Origin: Burkholderiaceae bacterium
GTDB taxonomy: Bacteria > Pseudomonadota > Gammaproteobacteria > Burkholderiales > Burkholderiaceae
DNA length: 64,000 nucleotides
Reading direction: 5' to 3'
Assembly (NCBI GenBank): GCA_021166835.1
Contig: JAJPEN010000069.1
Coordinates: 48,611-112,610, forward strand
Part shown: piece after piece, positions 37,721 through 47,917 of the stretch
How positions within the stretch are numbered: the first letter of the stretch is position 1
Layout of the letters: the number at the start of each line of letters is the position of its first letter
Program-made: the position numbers and the translations under genes
The notes under the pieces: model-generated
Told to the model about the DNA's origin: nothing
Database searches by the model: none
The model's input: only the letters and a program-made list of their open reading frames with translations

Positions 37721-40700
37721 GCGCGAACGCCGACCGCGCTGCCGACCAGCGGCTCGACGCGCTCGACGCCGCCGCGGTCGGCCTGCTCGAGCCGCTGATC
37801 GTCGCGATGCCTTTCGAAGGCGGCGCCGCGATGCCGGGGGGTGAAGGAGCCCCGACCCGGGCGCCGCCCGAAGAAGGCGGCGCCGGCATCGGCGACTGGC
37901 GCGCGCGTCTCGCGCAGGCGCTCGACCGGCTGTCCCTGGCAGCGCTGCCACTCGAGCTGGCCGGGCTCGCGCAGACCGCGACGCTGCTGGCCGAGCGCCT
38001 GCGCGAGCCGCCGCTCGGCCCGCGCGAGCCGGCCGCCGATGCGGCCAGCGGCGTGCTGCGCGACAGCGACGCGGCGCTCGAACTCGCGCTCGCCGAGGGC
38101 TGGGTGGGCGACGCGATCGCGTTCTGCAGCGGCGAGCTGGGCAGCGACGAGTCGGCGAGCCTGGTCGGACGGCTGCGCGACTGGCCCGGGATCGACGCGC
38201 AGCTCACGCCCGAGCGCGCCAGCACGCTCGCGATGCGCCTGCGCGCCGACGCGCAGCGGATCGCGCAGGCGACGCGCGCGAGCCTGCCGGCGCAGGCGCA
38301 GGCGCAGGCGGCCGACGCGCCGCCAGCCGGCCCGCACGTGGCCGTGCCGACCGATGCTGCGCCGGGCGCCCCGGCGGCGACCCAGGCGCCGCAGCTCGAC
38401 GCCACGGCGACCGGGACGCCGCCGTTCGATGCTGCGGCGATGGAAGCGTCGCCGCTCGACGCAGCGGCACTGCCGATCGGCGTCGACGAACTGCAGATGC
38501 TCGCCGACGCGGCGGCACAGCTCGACGAGGAGTTCGGCGAAGCGCTCGCCGGGGGCGTCGATTTCGAGTCCTTCGCGCAGATCGGCGACGCGATCGAGCG
38601 CTATGCGAGCGCGATCGCCTACGTCGGGCTGGTTCCGGTCAGCGATGCGCTGTTCGCCTGGCACGGCAACCTCGAGCGTCTCGCGCGCGAGCCGCAGCGC
38701 TTCGGCCAGGCGCATCGAAGCCTGCTCGCCAAGCTGCCGTCATTGTGGGCCGCGCTATTCGAGACGCCATCGGCCGACGCCGCGCGTCGCGCGCTCGCGC
38801 CGCTTGCCGATGCCGCCTGGCCGTCGCCGGTGGCGCCGGCGAAGCTCGACGCCGCGCGCCGCGCCTTCGCCTCGATCGTCAAGGTGGGTACGCGGCGCGT
38901 CTCGGCGCCCGAGGCCGAAATCGACGACGAGGCGTTGTCGCTCGAGATCCCGCCCGATGCCGACCGCGAGGTCGTCGACAACCTGCTGCGCGAACTGCCG
39001 GCGCTGTCGGCGGCTTTCTCGGTGGCGATCGAGCGCGCGCAGGCCGGCTCGCGCGACGATCTCGCGCAGGCGCAGCGCATCGCGCACACGCTGAAGGGTT
39101 CGGCGAACACGGTCGGCGTGCGGGCCATTGCCTCGCTCACGCATCGCCTGGAAGACCTGCTGCAACTGCTCGATGGCGTCGACGACGCGCCGCTCGCGTC
39201 GGACCTCGCCGACGTGCTGTCCGATGCCGCCGATTGCCTGGCGGAGATGAGCGAGGCGGTCGCGGGCCTGGGCGAGCCGCCGGCGCGCGCGCGCGAAGTG
39301 CATCGGTCGATCGGCGAGTGGATCGCGCGCCTGCTCGAAGAATCGGGCGGTGAAGCGCAGCCGGCGAGGGGCGAGGCGGCTGCGTCGCAAGCGACGCCGT
39401 TCGGGTTGCAAGCGACGCCCTCTGCGTTGCCCGAGACGGCAAGCGAAATTCTGCCGCCGCCAGTCGAGCCCGCGCCGTCGCAGGCGACGAAACCGCGCAT
39501 CGACGACGAGCGCCCCGCCGAGCCTGCCGCCGACGCGGCAGCGCAGGAATGGCTGCGCGTGCCGGCGTCGCTGATCGAACGGCTGCTCGCCTTCGCCAAC
39601 GAGGCGTCGATCCTGCTCTCGCAGGCGCAGGAGCAGGCCGTCGAGGTGGACCGCGTGCGCGCGACGCTGGTCGGCGGCACCGACCAGCTGCAGGACCTCT
39701 CGTCGGAACTGGAGCGCCTGGTCGACATGCGCGGCTCGATGCTCGGCGAGCGTCGCGAGCGCGACGACTTCGATCCGCTCGAGCTCGACGAGCACAACGA
39801 TCTGCAGATGGTGTCGCGACGCATCGCCGAGTCGGGCGCCGACGGCCGGCTGATCGAGCAGCAGCTCGGCCGCAGCGTCGCGGCGCTGCGCGACTCGCTG
39901 TCGCAGCTCGAGCGACTGCAGGTGGACCTGCGCGAAGCGGCGCTGCAGACGCGAACGGTTCGCGCGGAAACGGTCGTGCCGCGCTGGACGCGGACGGTGC
40001 GGCAGGCGGCGCGCATGGCGATGCGCGAGGCGGTGCTGCAGGTCGAAGGTGCGGACGTGGAGATCGACGCGCAGCTGCTGCAGGCGCTGGTCGAGCCGAT
40101 CGGCCACCTGCTGCGCAATGCGGTCGATCACGGCATCGAGCCGCCCGACGAGCGCGAGCGGCTCGGCAAGCCGCGGGCGGGACGCGTGTCGCTGCGCTTC
40201 GCCCGCGACGGCGGCGATCTCGTCGTCGAGTGCGCCGACGACGGCCGCGGCCTCGACCTGCCGGCGATCCGCGCACGCGCGATCGCCGGCGGCCTGATCG
40301 CGCCCGACGAAGCGCTGTCCGACAGCGCGCTCGCGCGTCTCGCGCTCCTGCCGGGCTTCTCGACCCGCGAGCGCGCGACGCAGCTGTCGGGCCGGGGCAT
40401 CGGGCTGGACGTCGTCGAGCGGGTCGCCCGCGAGCAGCGCGGCTCGGTGGCGATCGACACGCAACGCGGTCGCGGCACCAGCGTGCGGCTGCGCCTGCCG
40501 GTGCGGCTGGCCGCGATGCCCGTCGTCGTCGTTCGTTCAGCCACGCACGTGATCGGGCTTTCGGTGCGCGAGGTCGAGCGCATCGTGTCGTTTGACGCCG
40601 ACGATGCCGACGTCGGATCGCGCGTCGTCCGGCTGGAGGACGCGCTCGGCCTGCCCGAGGATGCCTTCGCCGGCGAGACGGCGGGCGAGACGCGCGTGAA

Positions 40701-41322
40701 CGTCGTGCTCCAGGTGCGCATGCCCGAAGGCGAGACGATCGGCGTGCGCGTGCCCGAGCCGGGCCAGCCGCGCAACGTCGTGCTGCGTCCGCTCGCCGCC
40801 TTCGTCGGGCCGATTCCCGGCTTCGAGGGGGCGACAGTGCTCGGCGACGGCGCGGTGGCGCCGGTCTACGACCTGCCGCGGCTGCTCGCCGAGCGCGAGG
40901 GCGGACGCGCCGCGCCCGCGCTGCGTGCCGCGCGGGCCGCTCTTCCGGTGTGCCTGGTCGTCGACGACTCGGTCAGCGTTCGCCGGATGATGGAGCAGTT
41001 CGTGCGCGACCTCGGCTATGAGCCCGACAGCGCCGGCGACGGCGTCGAGGCGCTCGAGCGCGTGCGGCGCCGCGTGCCGTCGATCGTGCTGGTCGACCTC
41101 GAGATGCCGCGGATGAACGGCGTCGAGTTCGTGCGCGCGTTGCGGGCCGACGAGGCCACGCGCGACGTCCCGGTGGTGATGATCACGTCGCGCTCGTCGG
41201 AAAAGCACCGCGCGCTGGCGCACGACGCCGGCGTCGACGTCTTCCTGACCAAGCCGTACACCGAGGACGCGCTCGCCTCGCACATCACCGCGCTGCTGCA
41301 GTCGCGCGGCGCCGGTCGCTGA
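37717..41322 (+). CDS. ChpA-like hybrid chemotaxis kinase (CheA/CheY fusion)
   Basis: The 1201-residue kinase has, in order: two N-terminal Hpt-like helical segments without phosphorylatable His (about 1-190 and 250-350), one active Hpt with H457 in HTLKGSANTVG, a linker rich in Ala/Pro, a dimerisation region, an HATPase with N-box around H797-LLRNAVDHGIE and G boxes (DDGRGLD, GRGIGLDVV), a CheW-like regulatory domain, and a C-terminal receiver with D1127 in LVDLEMPRMNG. ChpA of Pseudomonas is larger, with many Hpt sites; this is a reduced version. It would phosphorylate the upstream receivers and control type IV pili. Confidence 0.93.
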   Translation: MSANADRAADQRLDALDAAAVGLLEPLIVAMPFEGGAAMPGGEGAPTRAPPEEGGAGIGDWRARLAQALDRLSLAALPLELAGLAQTATLLAERLREPPLGPREPAADAASGVLRDSDAALELALAEGWVGDAIAFCSGELGSDESASLVGRLRDWPGIDAQLTPERASTLAMRLRADAQRIAQATRASLPAQAQAQAADAPPAGPHVAVPTDAAPGAPAATQAPQLDATATGTPPFDAAAMEASPLDAAALPIGVDELQMLADAAAQLDEEFGEALAGGVDFESFAQIGDAIERYASAIAYVGLVPVSDALFAWHGNLERLAREPQRFGQAHRSLLAKLPSLWAALFETPSADAARRALAPLADAAWPSPVAPAKLDAARRAFASIVKVGTRRVSAPEAEIDDEALSLEIPPDADREVVDNLLRELPALSAAFSVAIERAQAGSRDDLAQAQRIAHTLKGSANTVGVRAIASLTHRLEDLLQLLDGVDDAPLASDLADVLSDAADCLAEMSEAVAGLGEPPARAREVHRSIGEWIARLLEESGGEAQPARGEAAASQATPFGLQATPSALPETASEILPPPVEPAPSQATKPRIDDERPAEPAADAAAQEWLRVPASLIERLLAFANEASILLSQAQEQAVEVDRVRATLVGGTDQLQDLSSELERLVDMRGSMLGERRERDDFDPLELDEHNDLQMVSRRIAESGADGRLIEQQLGRSVAALRDSLSQLERLQVDLREAALQTRTVRAETVVPRWTRTVRQAARMAMREAVLQVEGADVEIDAQLLQALVEPIGHLLRNAVDHGIEPPDERERLGKPRAGRVSLRFARDGGDLVVECADDGRGLDLPAIRARAIAGGLIAPDEALSDSALARLALLPGFSTRERATQLSGRGIGLDVVERVAREQRGSVAIDTQRGRGTSVRLRLPVRLAAMPVVVVRSATHVIGLSVREVERIVSFDADDADVGSRVVRLEDALGLPEDAFAGETAGETRVNVVLQVRMPEGETIGVRVPEPGQPRNVVLRPLAAFVGPIPGFEGATVLGDGAVAPVYDLPRLLAEREGGRAAPALRAARAALPVCLVVDDSVSVRRMMEQFVRDLGYEPDSAGDGVEALERVRRRVPSIVLVDLEMPRMNGVEFVRALRADEATRDVPVVMITSRSSEKHRALAHDAGVDVFLTKPYTEDALASHITALLQSRGAGR

Positions 41323-41409
41323 GCGGCGCCGGCTTGTTCGCCCTTCGTTGCTGAGATAGCATCGACGTGCCTGGGGACGCGAACGCGGACGGGCTGCCGG
41401 AGAGTCGCC

Positions 41410-41874
41410 ATGCAGGTCAGCGAAGTACTTCGGGTGAAGGGCACCGCCCTGTTCACCGTCACGCCCGACTCGATGCTGTCGGATTGCATCGTCACGATGG
41501 CCGAGCACGACGTCGGTTCGCTGGTCGTGATGGATCGCGGCCAGCTTGCGGGCATGCTCACTTTCCGCGAAGTCATCCGGGTGCTGGCGCGGCGCCAGCT
41601 CGAGCACCGTTCGGGCCCCACGCCGCCGGTGGCCGAGATCGTCGTGCGCCAGGTGATGAAGACCGATCCGCTCGTCGTCGCCCCGCAGACCGATGTCAAC
41701 GAGCTTCGGCGCATCATGCTCGACACCCGCCAGCGCTACGTTCCGGTGATGGAAGGCGCCATGCTGCTGGGCGTCATCTCGTTCCACGACGTCGCCCGCG
41801 CGGTGCTCGAGGAGCAGGGTTTCGAGAACCGCATGCTCAAGGCCTACATCCGCAATTCGCCTGCCGAGAGTTGA
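41410..41874 (+). CDS. CBS-domain pair protein
   Basis: The 154-residue protein consists of two CBS motifs (residues about 7-60 and 80-138: VTPDSMLSDCIVTMAEHDVG, then TDPLVVAPQTDVNELRRIML). Such stand-alone CBS proteins bind adenine nucleotides and regulate partners. No fused enzyme domain exists, and the partner is unknown. A TAGCAT box at 41357-41362 could be the -10. It is followed by surE after 48 bases. Confidence 0.9.
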   Translation: MQVSEVLRVKGTALFTVTPDSMLSDCIVTMAEHDVGSLVVMDRGQLAGMLTFREVIRVLARRQLEHRSGPTPPVAEIVVRQVMKTDPLVVAPQTDVNELRRIMLDTRQRYVPVMEGAMLLGVISFHDVARAVLEEQGFENRMLKAYIRNSPAES

Positions 41875-41922
41875 GCACACCGAAATGAACGCCGCCGTTC
41901 GCGCGCGCACGTCCGTGGCCGC

Positions 41923-42675
41923 ATGCGCATCCTGATCAGCAACGACGACGGCTATTTCTCCCCCGGGATCGAAAAGCTCGCCGAAGTGGCCTCGGCCTTC
42001 GGCGAAGTCACCGTGATCGCTCCCGAGCGCGATCGCAGCGGCGCGTCCAATTCGCTCACGCTCGACCGTCCGCTGTCGGTGCGCGTGGCGCACAACGGCT
42101 TCCTCTACGTGAACGGCACGCCCACCGACTGCGTGCACATCGCGGTCACCGGGCTGCTCGAGCACAAGCCCGACATCGTGCTGTCGGGGATCAACGACGG
42201 CGCCAACATGGGCGACGACACGATCTATTCGGGCACCGTCGCGGCGGCGATGGAAGGCTACCTGCTCGGCGTTCCGTCGATCGCGTTCTCGCTGGCGCGA
42301 CGCGGCCACGAGCACCTCGACACCGCAGCCGAGGTCGCGCGCCGCATTCTCGCGCGGCACCAGCGTCGGCGCCTGCCGGCGCCGATCCTGCTCAACGTGA
42401 ACGTTCCGGCGCGCCCGCTGTCCGAGTTGCGCGGCGTGATGGTCACGCGGCTCGGGCGCAGGCACCTGGCCGAGCCGGTCGTGCGCGCGACCAGTCCGCG
42501 CGGCGACACGATCTACTGGATCGGGGCGGCGGGCCGCGCGAAGGAGGCGGGCCCGGGCACCGATTTCCATGCGGTGGACAGCGGCTGGGCGTCGGTGACG
42601 CCGCTGGACATCGACCTGACCGCGCCGGGCGCGCTGCGCATCGTGCGCGAGTGGGTCGAGGAAAGCCATGAGTGA
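41923..42675 (+). CDS. surE: 5'/3'-nucleotidase SurE
   Basis: The 250-residue protein has the metal site [11 protein letters not shown] with D8 and D9, [27 protein letters not shown] and [25 protein letters not shown]. SurE hydrolyses nucleoside monophosphates. It overlaps pcm by 8 bases, and surE-pcm-nlpD is a widely conserved stationary-phase gene order. Confidence 0.97.
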   Translation: MRILISNDDGYFSPGIEKLAEVASAFGEVTVIAPERDRSGASNSLTLDRPLSVRVAHNGFLYVNGTPTDCVHIAVTGLLEHKPDIVLSGINDGANMGDDTIYSGTVAAAMEGYLLGVPSIAFSLARRGHEHLDTAAEVARRILARHQRRRLPAPILLNVNVPARPLSELRGVMVTRLGRRHLAEPVVRATSPRGDTIYWIGAAGRAKEAGPGTDFHAVDSGWASVTPLDIDLTAPGALRIVREWVEESHE

Positions 42676-43414
42676 CCGTCCTTCCTGGCTGCCGCTGCCC
42701 CCGGCCGCGGCGCGCAGGCGAGCCGGCACGGCGGCGCCGGTGCAGCGCGAACGCACTGCGCCGTCGCTGGCCACCGACGGCGCGCGCGCGCGGATGATCG
42801 ACGCGTTGCGTCGCGCCGGCCTGCGCGACGGGCACGTGCTGCAGGCGATGGCGCAGGTGCCGCGGCATCTGTTCGTCGACGCGGCGCTGGCCAGCCGCGG
42901 TTACGAGGACGTCGCGCTTCCGATCGGGCACGGACAGACGATCTCCAAGCCGAGCACGGTCGCGCGCATGATCGAGCTCGCCGCCGAGCCGCTGGACCCG
43001 GCGCGGCGCGCTTCGGCGCGCGCGCTCGAGGTGGGCACCGGCTGCGGATACCAGGCCGCGGTGCTCGCGCGCGTGTTCGGCGAAGCGGTCTCGGTCGAGC
43101 GCGTGCGCGGATTGCACGAGCAGGCGCGCGCGAATCTGCGCGCGATGCGGCTGCCGAACCTGCGCCTGGTCTTCGGCGACGGCAATCTCGGCGTGCCGCA
43201 GGCAGCGCCTTTCGATGCGATCGTCGTCGCCGCAGCCGGCGATTCGATTCCCGACGCGCTGCTCGAGCAGATGCGCATCGGCGCGCGCCTCGTCGCGCCG
43301 GTGGGTTCCGCGCGCCAGTCGCTGCACCTCGTCGAGCGCGTCGAGCGCGATCGATGGCAGCTAACGATTCTCGATGCGGTACGATTCGTTCCATTGCGCA
43401 CCGGTACCATCTAG
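42668..43414 (+). CDS. pcm: Protein-L-isoaspartate O-methyltransferase
   Basis: The 248-residue SAM enzyme has the family motifs [41 protein letters not shown] (start of domain), [13 protein letters not shown] (SAM binding) and [21 protein letters not shown]. It repairs isoaspartyl residues in aged proteins. A roughly 45-residue N-terminal extension rich in Arg and Ala precedes the usual domain; the start at 42668 overlaps surE. Confidence 0.95.
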   Translation: MSDRPSWLPLPPAAARRRAGTAAPVQRERTAPSLATDGARARMIDALRRAGLRDGHVLQAMAQVPRHLFVDAALASRGYEDVALPIGHGQTISKPSTVARMIELAAEPLDPARRASARALEVGTGCGYQAAVLARVFGEAVSVERVRGLHEQARANLRAMRLPNLRLVFGDGNLGVPQAAPFDAIVVAAAGDSIPDALLEQMRIGARLVAPVGSARQSLHLVERVERDRWQLTILDAVRFVPLRTGTI

Positions 43415-43459
43415 GACCGGTTCCGTCCCAGCGACAGCGTCCGCGCGGCGCGATTACCG

Positions 43460-44443
43460 ATGATCATTGTTCGAGCCGGCTTCGCCTGCGGCGAAGCCAT
43501 CGCGGCCTTGCCGCGCCGCTGGATTGCCGTTGCAATCGTCCTCGTGCTGGCGGGCTGTGCCAGCCCCCACCCGGCGCCGATCATCCACCGCGCGCCGCCT
43601 CCGCCGGTCTCCGCGCCGCCGGTCGTTGCGCCGGCGCCGTCCGCTGCGGTCCCCGGCGCGGGAGCGCCCGCTGCGACGGGCGCTGCGGCCGCCGGCGGGT
43701 CGCCCGCGGCCGCCCCGGGCGCGGAAGCCGTCGGCGTGCAGACGACGCCGATCGCGCGCGGACCGGTCGAGACGCGGCCTTTGCCGGGCGCTCCCGGCGC
43801 GGCTCCGGCGTCGAGCGCCGCCTCGGGCAATCTGCTGAAGACCGAACCGAAGGCGCTGAAGCAGCCGTATTCCGATGCCGCGCTCGCGCAGATGCGCGCG
43901 AACGCGCCTGCTGCGTCCGAGCCGATTCCGCCGATGGCGAGTGCGGCGCCCAGCGCGGCCGCCGCCCGCCCGTCGGCGTCCGACGCTTCGGCTGCGTCCG
44001 CGGCGGGCGCTGCCCCGGCGGCGAGCGCCCCGAGCCCGAGCGCAGGCGCGAGCCCGAGCGCAAGCGCGAGTCAAAGCTCCAGCGACTGGATCTGGCCCGC
44101 CTCGGGCCAGGTCGTGCAGGACTTCGCCCAGCCGAGCAGCATGGGGATCTCGATCTCCGGCAAGCCCGGCGACCCGATCGTCGCGGTGAACGACGGACGA
44201 GTGATCTTCAGCGGCGCCGGCCCGCGTTCGTACGGCAACCTGGTCATCGTCAAGCACGGCGACGACACGCTGTCGGTCTACGCGCACAACCGCACGCTGC
44301 TCGTCAAGGAAGGCCAGAGCGTCAAGCGCGGCCAGCGAATCGCCGAGCTGGGCAGTTCGGGCACCGATTCGCCGAAGCTGCATTTCGAGATCCGCAAGGA
44401 CGGCCGCCCGATCGATCCGCGCAAGGTGCTGCCCGTCCGGTAG
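43460..44443 (+). CDS. nlpD: NlpD-like lipoprotein with LytM domain but no LysM
   Basis: The 327-residue lipoprotein has a lipobox LAGC with C33, a Pro/Ala/Ser-rich stretch to about residue 205 containing the island LLKTEPKALKQPYSDAALAQM that is typical of betaproteobacterial NlpD, and a C-terminal LytM (M23-like) domain. LytM lacks the HxxxD zinc ligands (MGISISGKPGD), so it is a predicted amidase activator rather than a peptidase. The LysM domain normally found between lipobox and linker is not visible. Position after surE-pcm supports the name. Confidence 0.85.
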   Translation: MIIVRAGFACGEAIAALPRRWIAVAIVLVLAGCASPHPAPIIHRAPPPPVSAPPVVAPAPSAAVPGAGAPAATGAAAAGGSPAAAPGAEAVGVQTTPIARGPVETRPLPGAPGAAPASSAASGNLLKTEPKALKQPYSDAALAQMRANAPAASEPIPPMASAAPSAAAARPSASDASAASAAGAAPAASAPSPSAGASPSASASQSSSDWIWPASGQVVQDFAQPSSMGISISGKPGDPIVAVNDGRVIFSGAGPRSYGNLVIVKHGDDTLSVYAHNRTLLVKEGQSVKRGQRIAELGSSGTDSPKLHFEIRKDGRPIDPRKVLPVR

Positions 44444-44477
44444 CGACGACGCCGCGCATGCGCGCGGCCCCACGCCG

Positions 44478-45293
44478 ATGACTCCGACCCTGTGCTTCGA
44501 CATCGAAACGGTCCCCGACGTCGCGGGGCTGCGCACGCTGTGGTCGCTCGACGACTCGCTGGACGACGCCGCGGTGGCCGAACTCGCGTTCGCGAAGCGG
44601 CGCGAGCAGACCGGCAGCGACTTCCTGCCGCTGCACCTGCAGCGCGTGGTGGCGATCGCCTGCCTGTTCCGTGACGACGAGGGACTGTCGATCCGCTGCC
44701 TCGGCCAGCCCGGCGACGCCGAGGCGCGGCTCGTGCAGGCGTTCTACCGCTTCGTCGACCGGCATACGCCGCAGCTCGTCTCGTGGAACGGCGGCGGCTT
44801 CGACCTGCAGGTGCTGCACTACCGCGCGCTGATCAACGGCGTGCAGGCGGCGCGCTACTGGGAACAGGGCGACGACGACCGCGACTTCCGCTTCAACAAC
44901 TACCTGAACCGCTATCACACGCGTCATCTGGACCTGATGGCCACGCTCGCGCTGTTCACGCCGCGCGCGAACGCGCCGCTCGACGAGCTGGCGAAGCTGT
45001 GCGGCTTTCCGGGCAAGCTCGGGATGGACGGCTCGCAGGTGTGGGACGGCTACCGTGCGGGCCGCATCGAGGAGATCCGCGCCTACTGCGAGACCGACGT
45101 CGCCAACACCTGGCTCGTCTTCTGCCGCTTCCAGACGATGCGCGGCCTGTGGACGCCCGAGCGCTACCGCAACGAGCTGGCGCTGCTGCGTGAGACGCTC
45201 GCCGCGCAGTGCGCGCAGGCGCCGCACTGGCGCGAGTTCCTCGATGCCTGGCCCGAGCGGGCGGCGAGCGCCGACCGGGCGGACGACTCTTGA
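44478..45293 (+). CDS. Predicted 3'-5' exonuclease related to PolB exonuclease domains
   Basis: The 271-residue protein has the DEDD-type motifs: D8-I-E10 in [25 protein letters not shown], and the last acidic site in [14 protein letters not shown]. No polymerase domain follows. Proteins of this kind are widespread in proteobacteria, but their substrate is not established. Its stop overlaps the rlmD start. Confidence 0.9.
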   Translation: MTPTLCFDIETVPDVAGLRTLWSLDDSLDDAAVAELAFAKRREQTGSDFLPLHLQRVVAIACLFRDDEGLSIRCLGQPGDAEARLVQAFYRFVDRHTPQLVSWNGGGFDLQVLHYRALINGVQAARYWEQGDDDRDFRFNNYLNRYHTRHLDLMATLALFTPRANAPLDELAKLCGFPGKLGMDGSQVWDGYRAGRIEEIRAYCETDVANTWLVFCRFQTMRGLWTPERYRNELALLRETLAAQCAQAPHWREFLDAWPERAASADRADDS

Positions 45294-46723
45294 GCGAGCT
45301 GCAGCTCGACGTCGAATCGCTCGACCTCGAAGCGAACGGCGTCGCCCGTCACGAAGGAAAGGTCGTGTTCGTGCGCGGCGCGCTGCCGGGCGAGCGCGTG
45401 GCCGCCGAAATCGTCCGGCGCAAGCCGAAATTCGACGTCGCGCAGACCGTCGCCGTGCTGCGCGAGAGCAGCGCGCGCGTGCCGCCGCGCTGCCCGCATT
45501 TCGGCGTCTGCGGCGGCTGCTCGATGCAGCACATGGACGCCGGCGCGCAGATGGCGATCAAGCAGCGCGCGCTCGAGGACCAGCTCCGGCACATCGGCAA
45601 GGTGGCGCCGCAGACCTGGCTCGCGCCGATCTCGGGGCCCGCCTGGCACTACCGGCACCGCGCGCGCCTGTCGGTGCGCGACGTGCCGAAGAAGGGCGGG
45701 GTGCTGGTCGGCTTCCACGAGCGCGCATCGAGCTACGTCGCCGACATGCGCGAGTGCCACGTGTTGCCGGCGCGCGTCTCCGACCTGCTGCTGCCGCTGC
45801 GCGCGCTGGTCGAGTCGCTGGGCATCCGCCGGCGCGTGCCGCAGATCGAGGTCGCGGTGGGCGAGGGCGGCGAGATCGTGCAGGACGATGCTAGCGTGAC
45901 GGGCGACGCTGGAGCCCGGGGCGACAGTGGTACCCGGGGCGACAGTGGTGCCCGGGGCGGCGAGTGCATTGCGCTGGTGCTGCGGGTGCTCGACGCGCCG
46001 AGCGCAGACGACCTCGAACGGCTGCGTCGCTTCGCCGCGGAGCGGCGCGTCGAATGGTGGCTGCAGCCGAAAGGGCCGGATTCGATCGAGCTGTTCTGCG
46101 ACGCCGACGGCAGGCTCGCCAGCGACGGCGCGCGCTCGTCGCTCGGCTACGCGCTTGCCGAATTCGGCGTGCGCATGCCGTTCCGGCCGACCGACTTCAC
46201 GCAGGTCAACGCGCGGATGAACGAAGTGCTCGTGCGTCGCGCGTTGCGCTGGCTCGATCCGCAGCCGGGCGAGCGCGTCGCCGATCTGTTCTGCGGACTG
46301 GGCAACTTCTCGTTGCCGATCGCCGCGCGCGGCGCGAAGGTGGTGGGCGTCGAGGGCAATCGGGCGCTCGTCGAGCGTGCCGCCCGGAACGCCGCGCTCA
46401 ACGGGCTGGAAGAGCGCTGCGAGTTCCGCGCAGCCGACCTGTTCGCGATCGACGACGATCGCTGGCGCGCGCTCGGCCGCTTCGACCGCGTGCTCGTCGA
46501 CCCGCCCCGCGAAGGCGCGCTCGAGGTGGTGAAGGCGATCGTCGCCGATGCCCACAGACCCCGGTGCATCGTCTACGTGTCGTGCAATCCGGCGACGCTG
46601 GCGCGCGATGCGGCGATCCTCGTGCATCAGGGCGGCTTCGTGCTGCGCGCGGCCGGCGCGCTGAACATGTTCCCGCACACATCGCACGTCGAGTCGATGG
46701 CGGTGTTCGACCCGCCGCGCTGA
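45290..46723 (+). CDS. rlmD: 23S rRNA (uracil-1939-C5)-methyltransferase
   Basis: The 477-residue enzyme has an N-terminal TRAM domain ([18 protein letters not shown]), a 4Fe-4S site (C68-x5-C74-x2-C77 plus C in RECHVL), the SAM motif [15 protein letters not shown] and the catalytic Cys in [12 protein letters not shown]. The start is a TTG at 45290 overlapping the upstream stop (TTGA). It is longer than usual partly because three 18-bp units (45911-45964) insert a Gly/Arg/Asp/Ser loop. Confidence 0.93.
   Translation: MSELQLDVESLDLEANGVARHEGKVVFVRGALPGERVAAEIVRRKPKFDVAQTVAVLRESSARVPPRCPHFGVCGGCSMQHMDAGAQMAIKQRALEDQLRHIGKVAPQTWLAPISGPAWHYRHRARLSVRDVPKKGGVLVGFHERASSYVADMRECHVLPARVSDLLLPLRALVESLGIRRRVPQIEVAVGEGGEIVQDDASVTGDAGARGDSGTRGDSGARGGECIALVLRVLDAPSADDLERLRRFAAERRVEWWLQPKGPDSIELFCDADGRLASDGARSSLGYALAEFGVRMPFRPTDFTQVNARMNEVLVRRALRWLDPQPGERVADLFCGLGNFSLPIAARGAKVVGVEGNRALVERAARNAALNGLEERCEFRAADLFAIDDDRWRALGRFDRVLVDPPREGALEVVKAIVADAHRPRCIVYVSCNPATLARDAAILVHQGGFVLRAAGALNMFPHTSHVESMAVFDPPR
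45911..45964 (+). repeat. Three tandem 18-bp units inside rlmD
   Basis: The units encode [12 protein letters not shown] and GARGGE. They are in frame and placed between the FeS half and the methyltransferase half of the protein, at about residues 208-225. Confidence 0.9.
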
Positions 46724-46749
46724 GGCTTCGCCGAAGCGCCCCGAAAAGG

Positions 46750-46775
46750 CGATGCCCGCACGAGTGCGGGCATCG
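46750..46775 (-). terminator. Hairpin, probable terminator of the Bax-inhibitor-1 gene
   Basis: An 11-bp perfect stem (CGATGCCCGCA / TGCGGGCATCG) with a CGAG loop lies in the 113-base gap between the convergent rlmD and Bax-inhibitor-1 genes. Read on the minus strand it is followed by CCTTTTCGG, a short T-run, so it best serves the minus-strand gene; it could also stop rlmD transcription. A second GC-rich inverted repeat follows at about 46782-46815. Confidence 0.6.
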
Positions 46776-46836
46776 GTCGGGCCCCGGGGCCCTGCGGCCG
46801 GTGAAACCCGGCCGGTGTGGCGCCTGCGCGCCGTCG

Positions 46837-47550
46837 TCAGTCGCGCTCGCCGCCGAAGACGCCGAGCAGCATCAGCAGATTCGAGAAGACGTTGTAGACG
46901 CTCAGGTACACCGACAACGTGGCCGTGACGTAGTTCGTCTCGCCGCCGTTCACCACGCGCTGCAGGTCGTAGAGGATGAACGCCGAGAAGATCAGCACGG
47001 CGAGCGTGGAGACGGTGAGCATCAGCGCCGGCATCTGCAGCCAGATGTTGGCGATGGCCGCGACGAAGATGACCAGGAAGCCCATGAACAGCCACTTGCC
47101 CATGCCGCTGAAGTCGCGCTTCGAGACGCTGGCCACTGTGGCCATCACGGCGAAGATGGCGGCCGTACCGCCGAAGGCCGTCATGATCAGACCCGCGCCG
47201 TTCGAGTAGCCGAGCACGGCGCCGATCAGGCGCGACAGCATCAGGCCCATGAAGAACGTGAAGCCGAGCAGCAGCGCAACGCCGATTCCGCTGTTCTTGA
47301 AGCGTTCGATGGCGAAGAAGAAGCCGAAGGCCACCGCCAGGAAGAGGATCAGGCCGGTGAACGGGCTGCCAGCGAAGAACGAGAAGCCGGTCTGCACGCC
47401 GATCCACGCGCCCAGCACGGTGGGCACCATCGAAAGCGCGAGCAGCCAATAGGTGTTGCGCAGCACGCGGTTGCGGCTGGCCGCGTCGATCGCGCCGCCG
47501 TAGCCGCCGCGCGTCACGGGCGTGCCGAGTTGGTTCTGTTGGAATGCCAT
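46837..47550 (-). CDS. Bax inhibitor-1/YccA-family membrane protein
   Basis: The 237-residue protein has a hydrophilic N-terminus (about 30 residues, with VLRNTYWLLALSMV) and seven hydrophobic segments ending in SAFILYDLQRVVNGGETNYVTATLSVYLSVYNVF, the conserved BI-1 acidic C-terminal region. In E. coli YccA modulates FtsH; here hflK and hflC, other FtsH modulators, lie about 12 kb away. The start MAFQQNQ at 47550 is supported by GGAG upstream on the minus strand. Confidence 0.92.
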   Translation of the reverse strand: MAFQQNQLGTPVTRGGYGGAIDAASRNRVLRNTYWLLALSMVPTVLGAWIGVQTGFSFFAGSPFTGLILFLAVAFGFFFAIERFKNSGIGVALLLGFTFFMGLMLSRLIGAVLGYSNGAGLIMTAFGGTAAIFAVMATVASVSKRDFSGMGKWLFMGFLVIFVAAIANIWLQMPALMLTVSTLAVLIFSAFILYDLQRVVNGGETNYVTATLSVYLSVYNVFSNLLMLLGVFGGERD

Positions 47551-47917
47551 GCGATGTCTTCTCCAGTAAGGGGGCACCGAGGGGCCGCCGGATGATCACT
47601 GAGTCACTGAGGATCACCAAGGGCCCTGAAGTTGCCATCGTGCCCGATGTTGGGACGCCTGTCGCCGGTTTCAAGCCGCTGCCGCGTCTTCGGGCAGCAT
47701 GCCCGGGGCCCGGTGAGCGGGTGGACGCATGTTAAACTTGCCGGCGCGCCGCGCACTCGTCTTCGGCGCGTGCGCCCGGGCGTTGAAGATGCGCCACACC
47801 TTCGCCTGCAACGGCGGATTTCCGCGCATTCTATTCAATAATTCACCGACGAACCCGCATTTGCCGCGTTGTGGTCGCCCTGCCGCGATCGTGTGGCGGT
47901 GCCTCACCGGAATTTCC
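47551..47917. other. Divergent intergenic region before ndk
   Basis: The 367-base gap holds promoters for the Bax-inhibitor-1 gene (minus) and ndk (plus), but no supported gene. A candidate -10 for ndk is TAAACT (47733-47738) in the context TAAACTTGCCGG; an AATAAT at 47837-47842 is a second candidate closer to the start. CACTGAG is repeated around 47596-47611 next to GATCAC copies; no function is recognised. The 3' half is unusually AT-rich for this genome. Confidence 0.45.
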
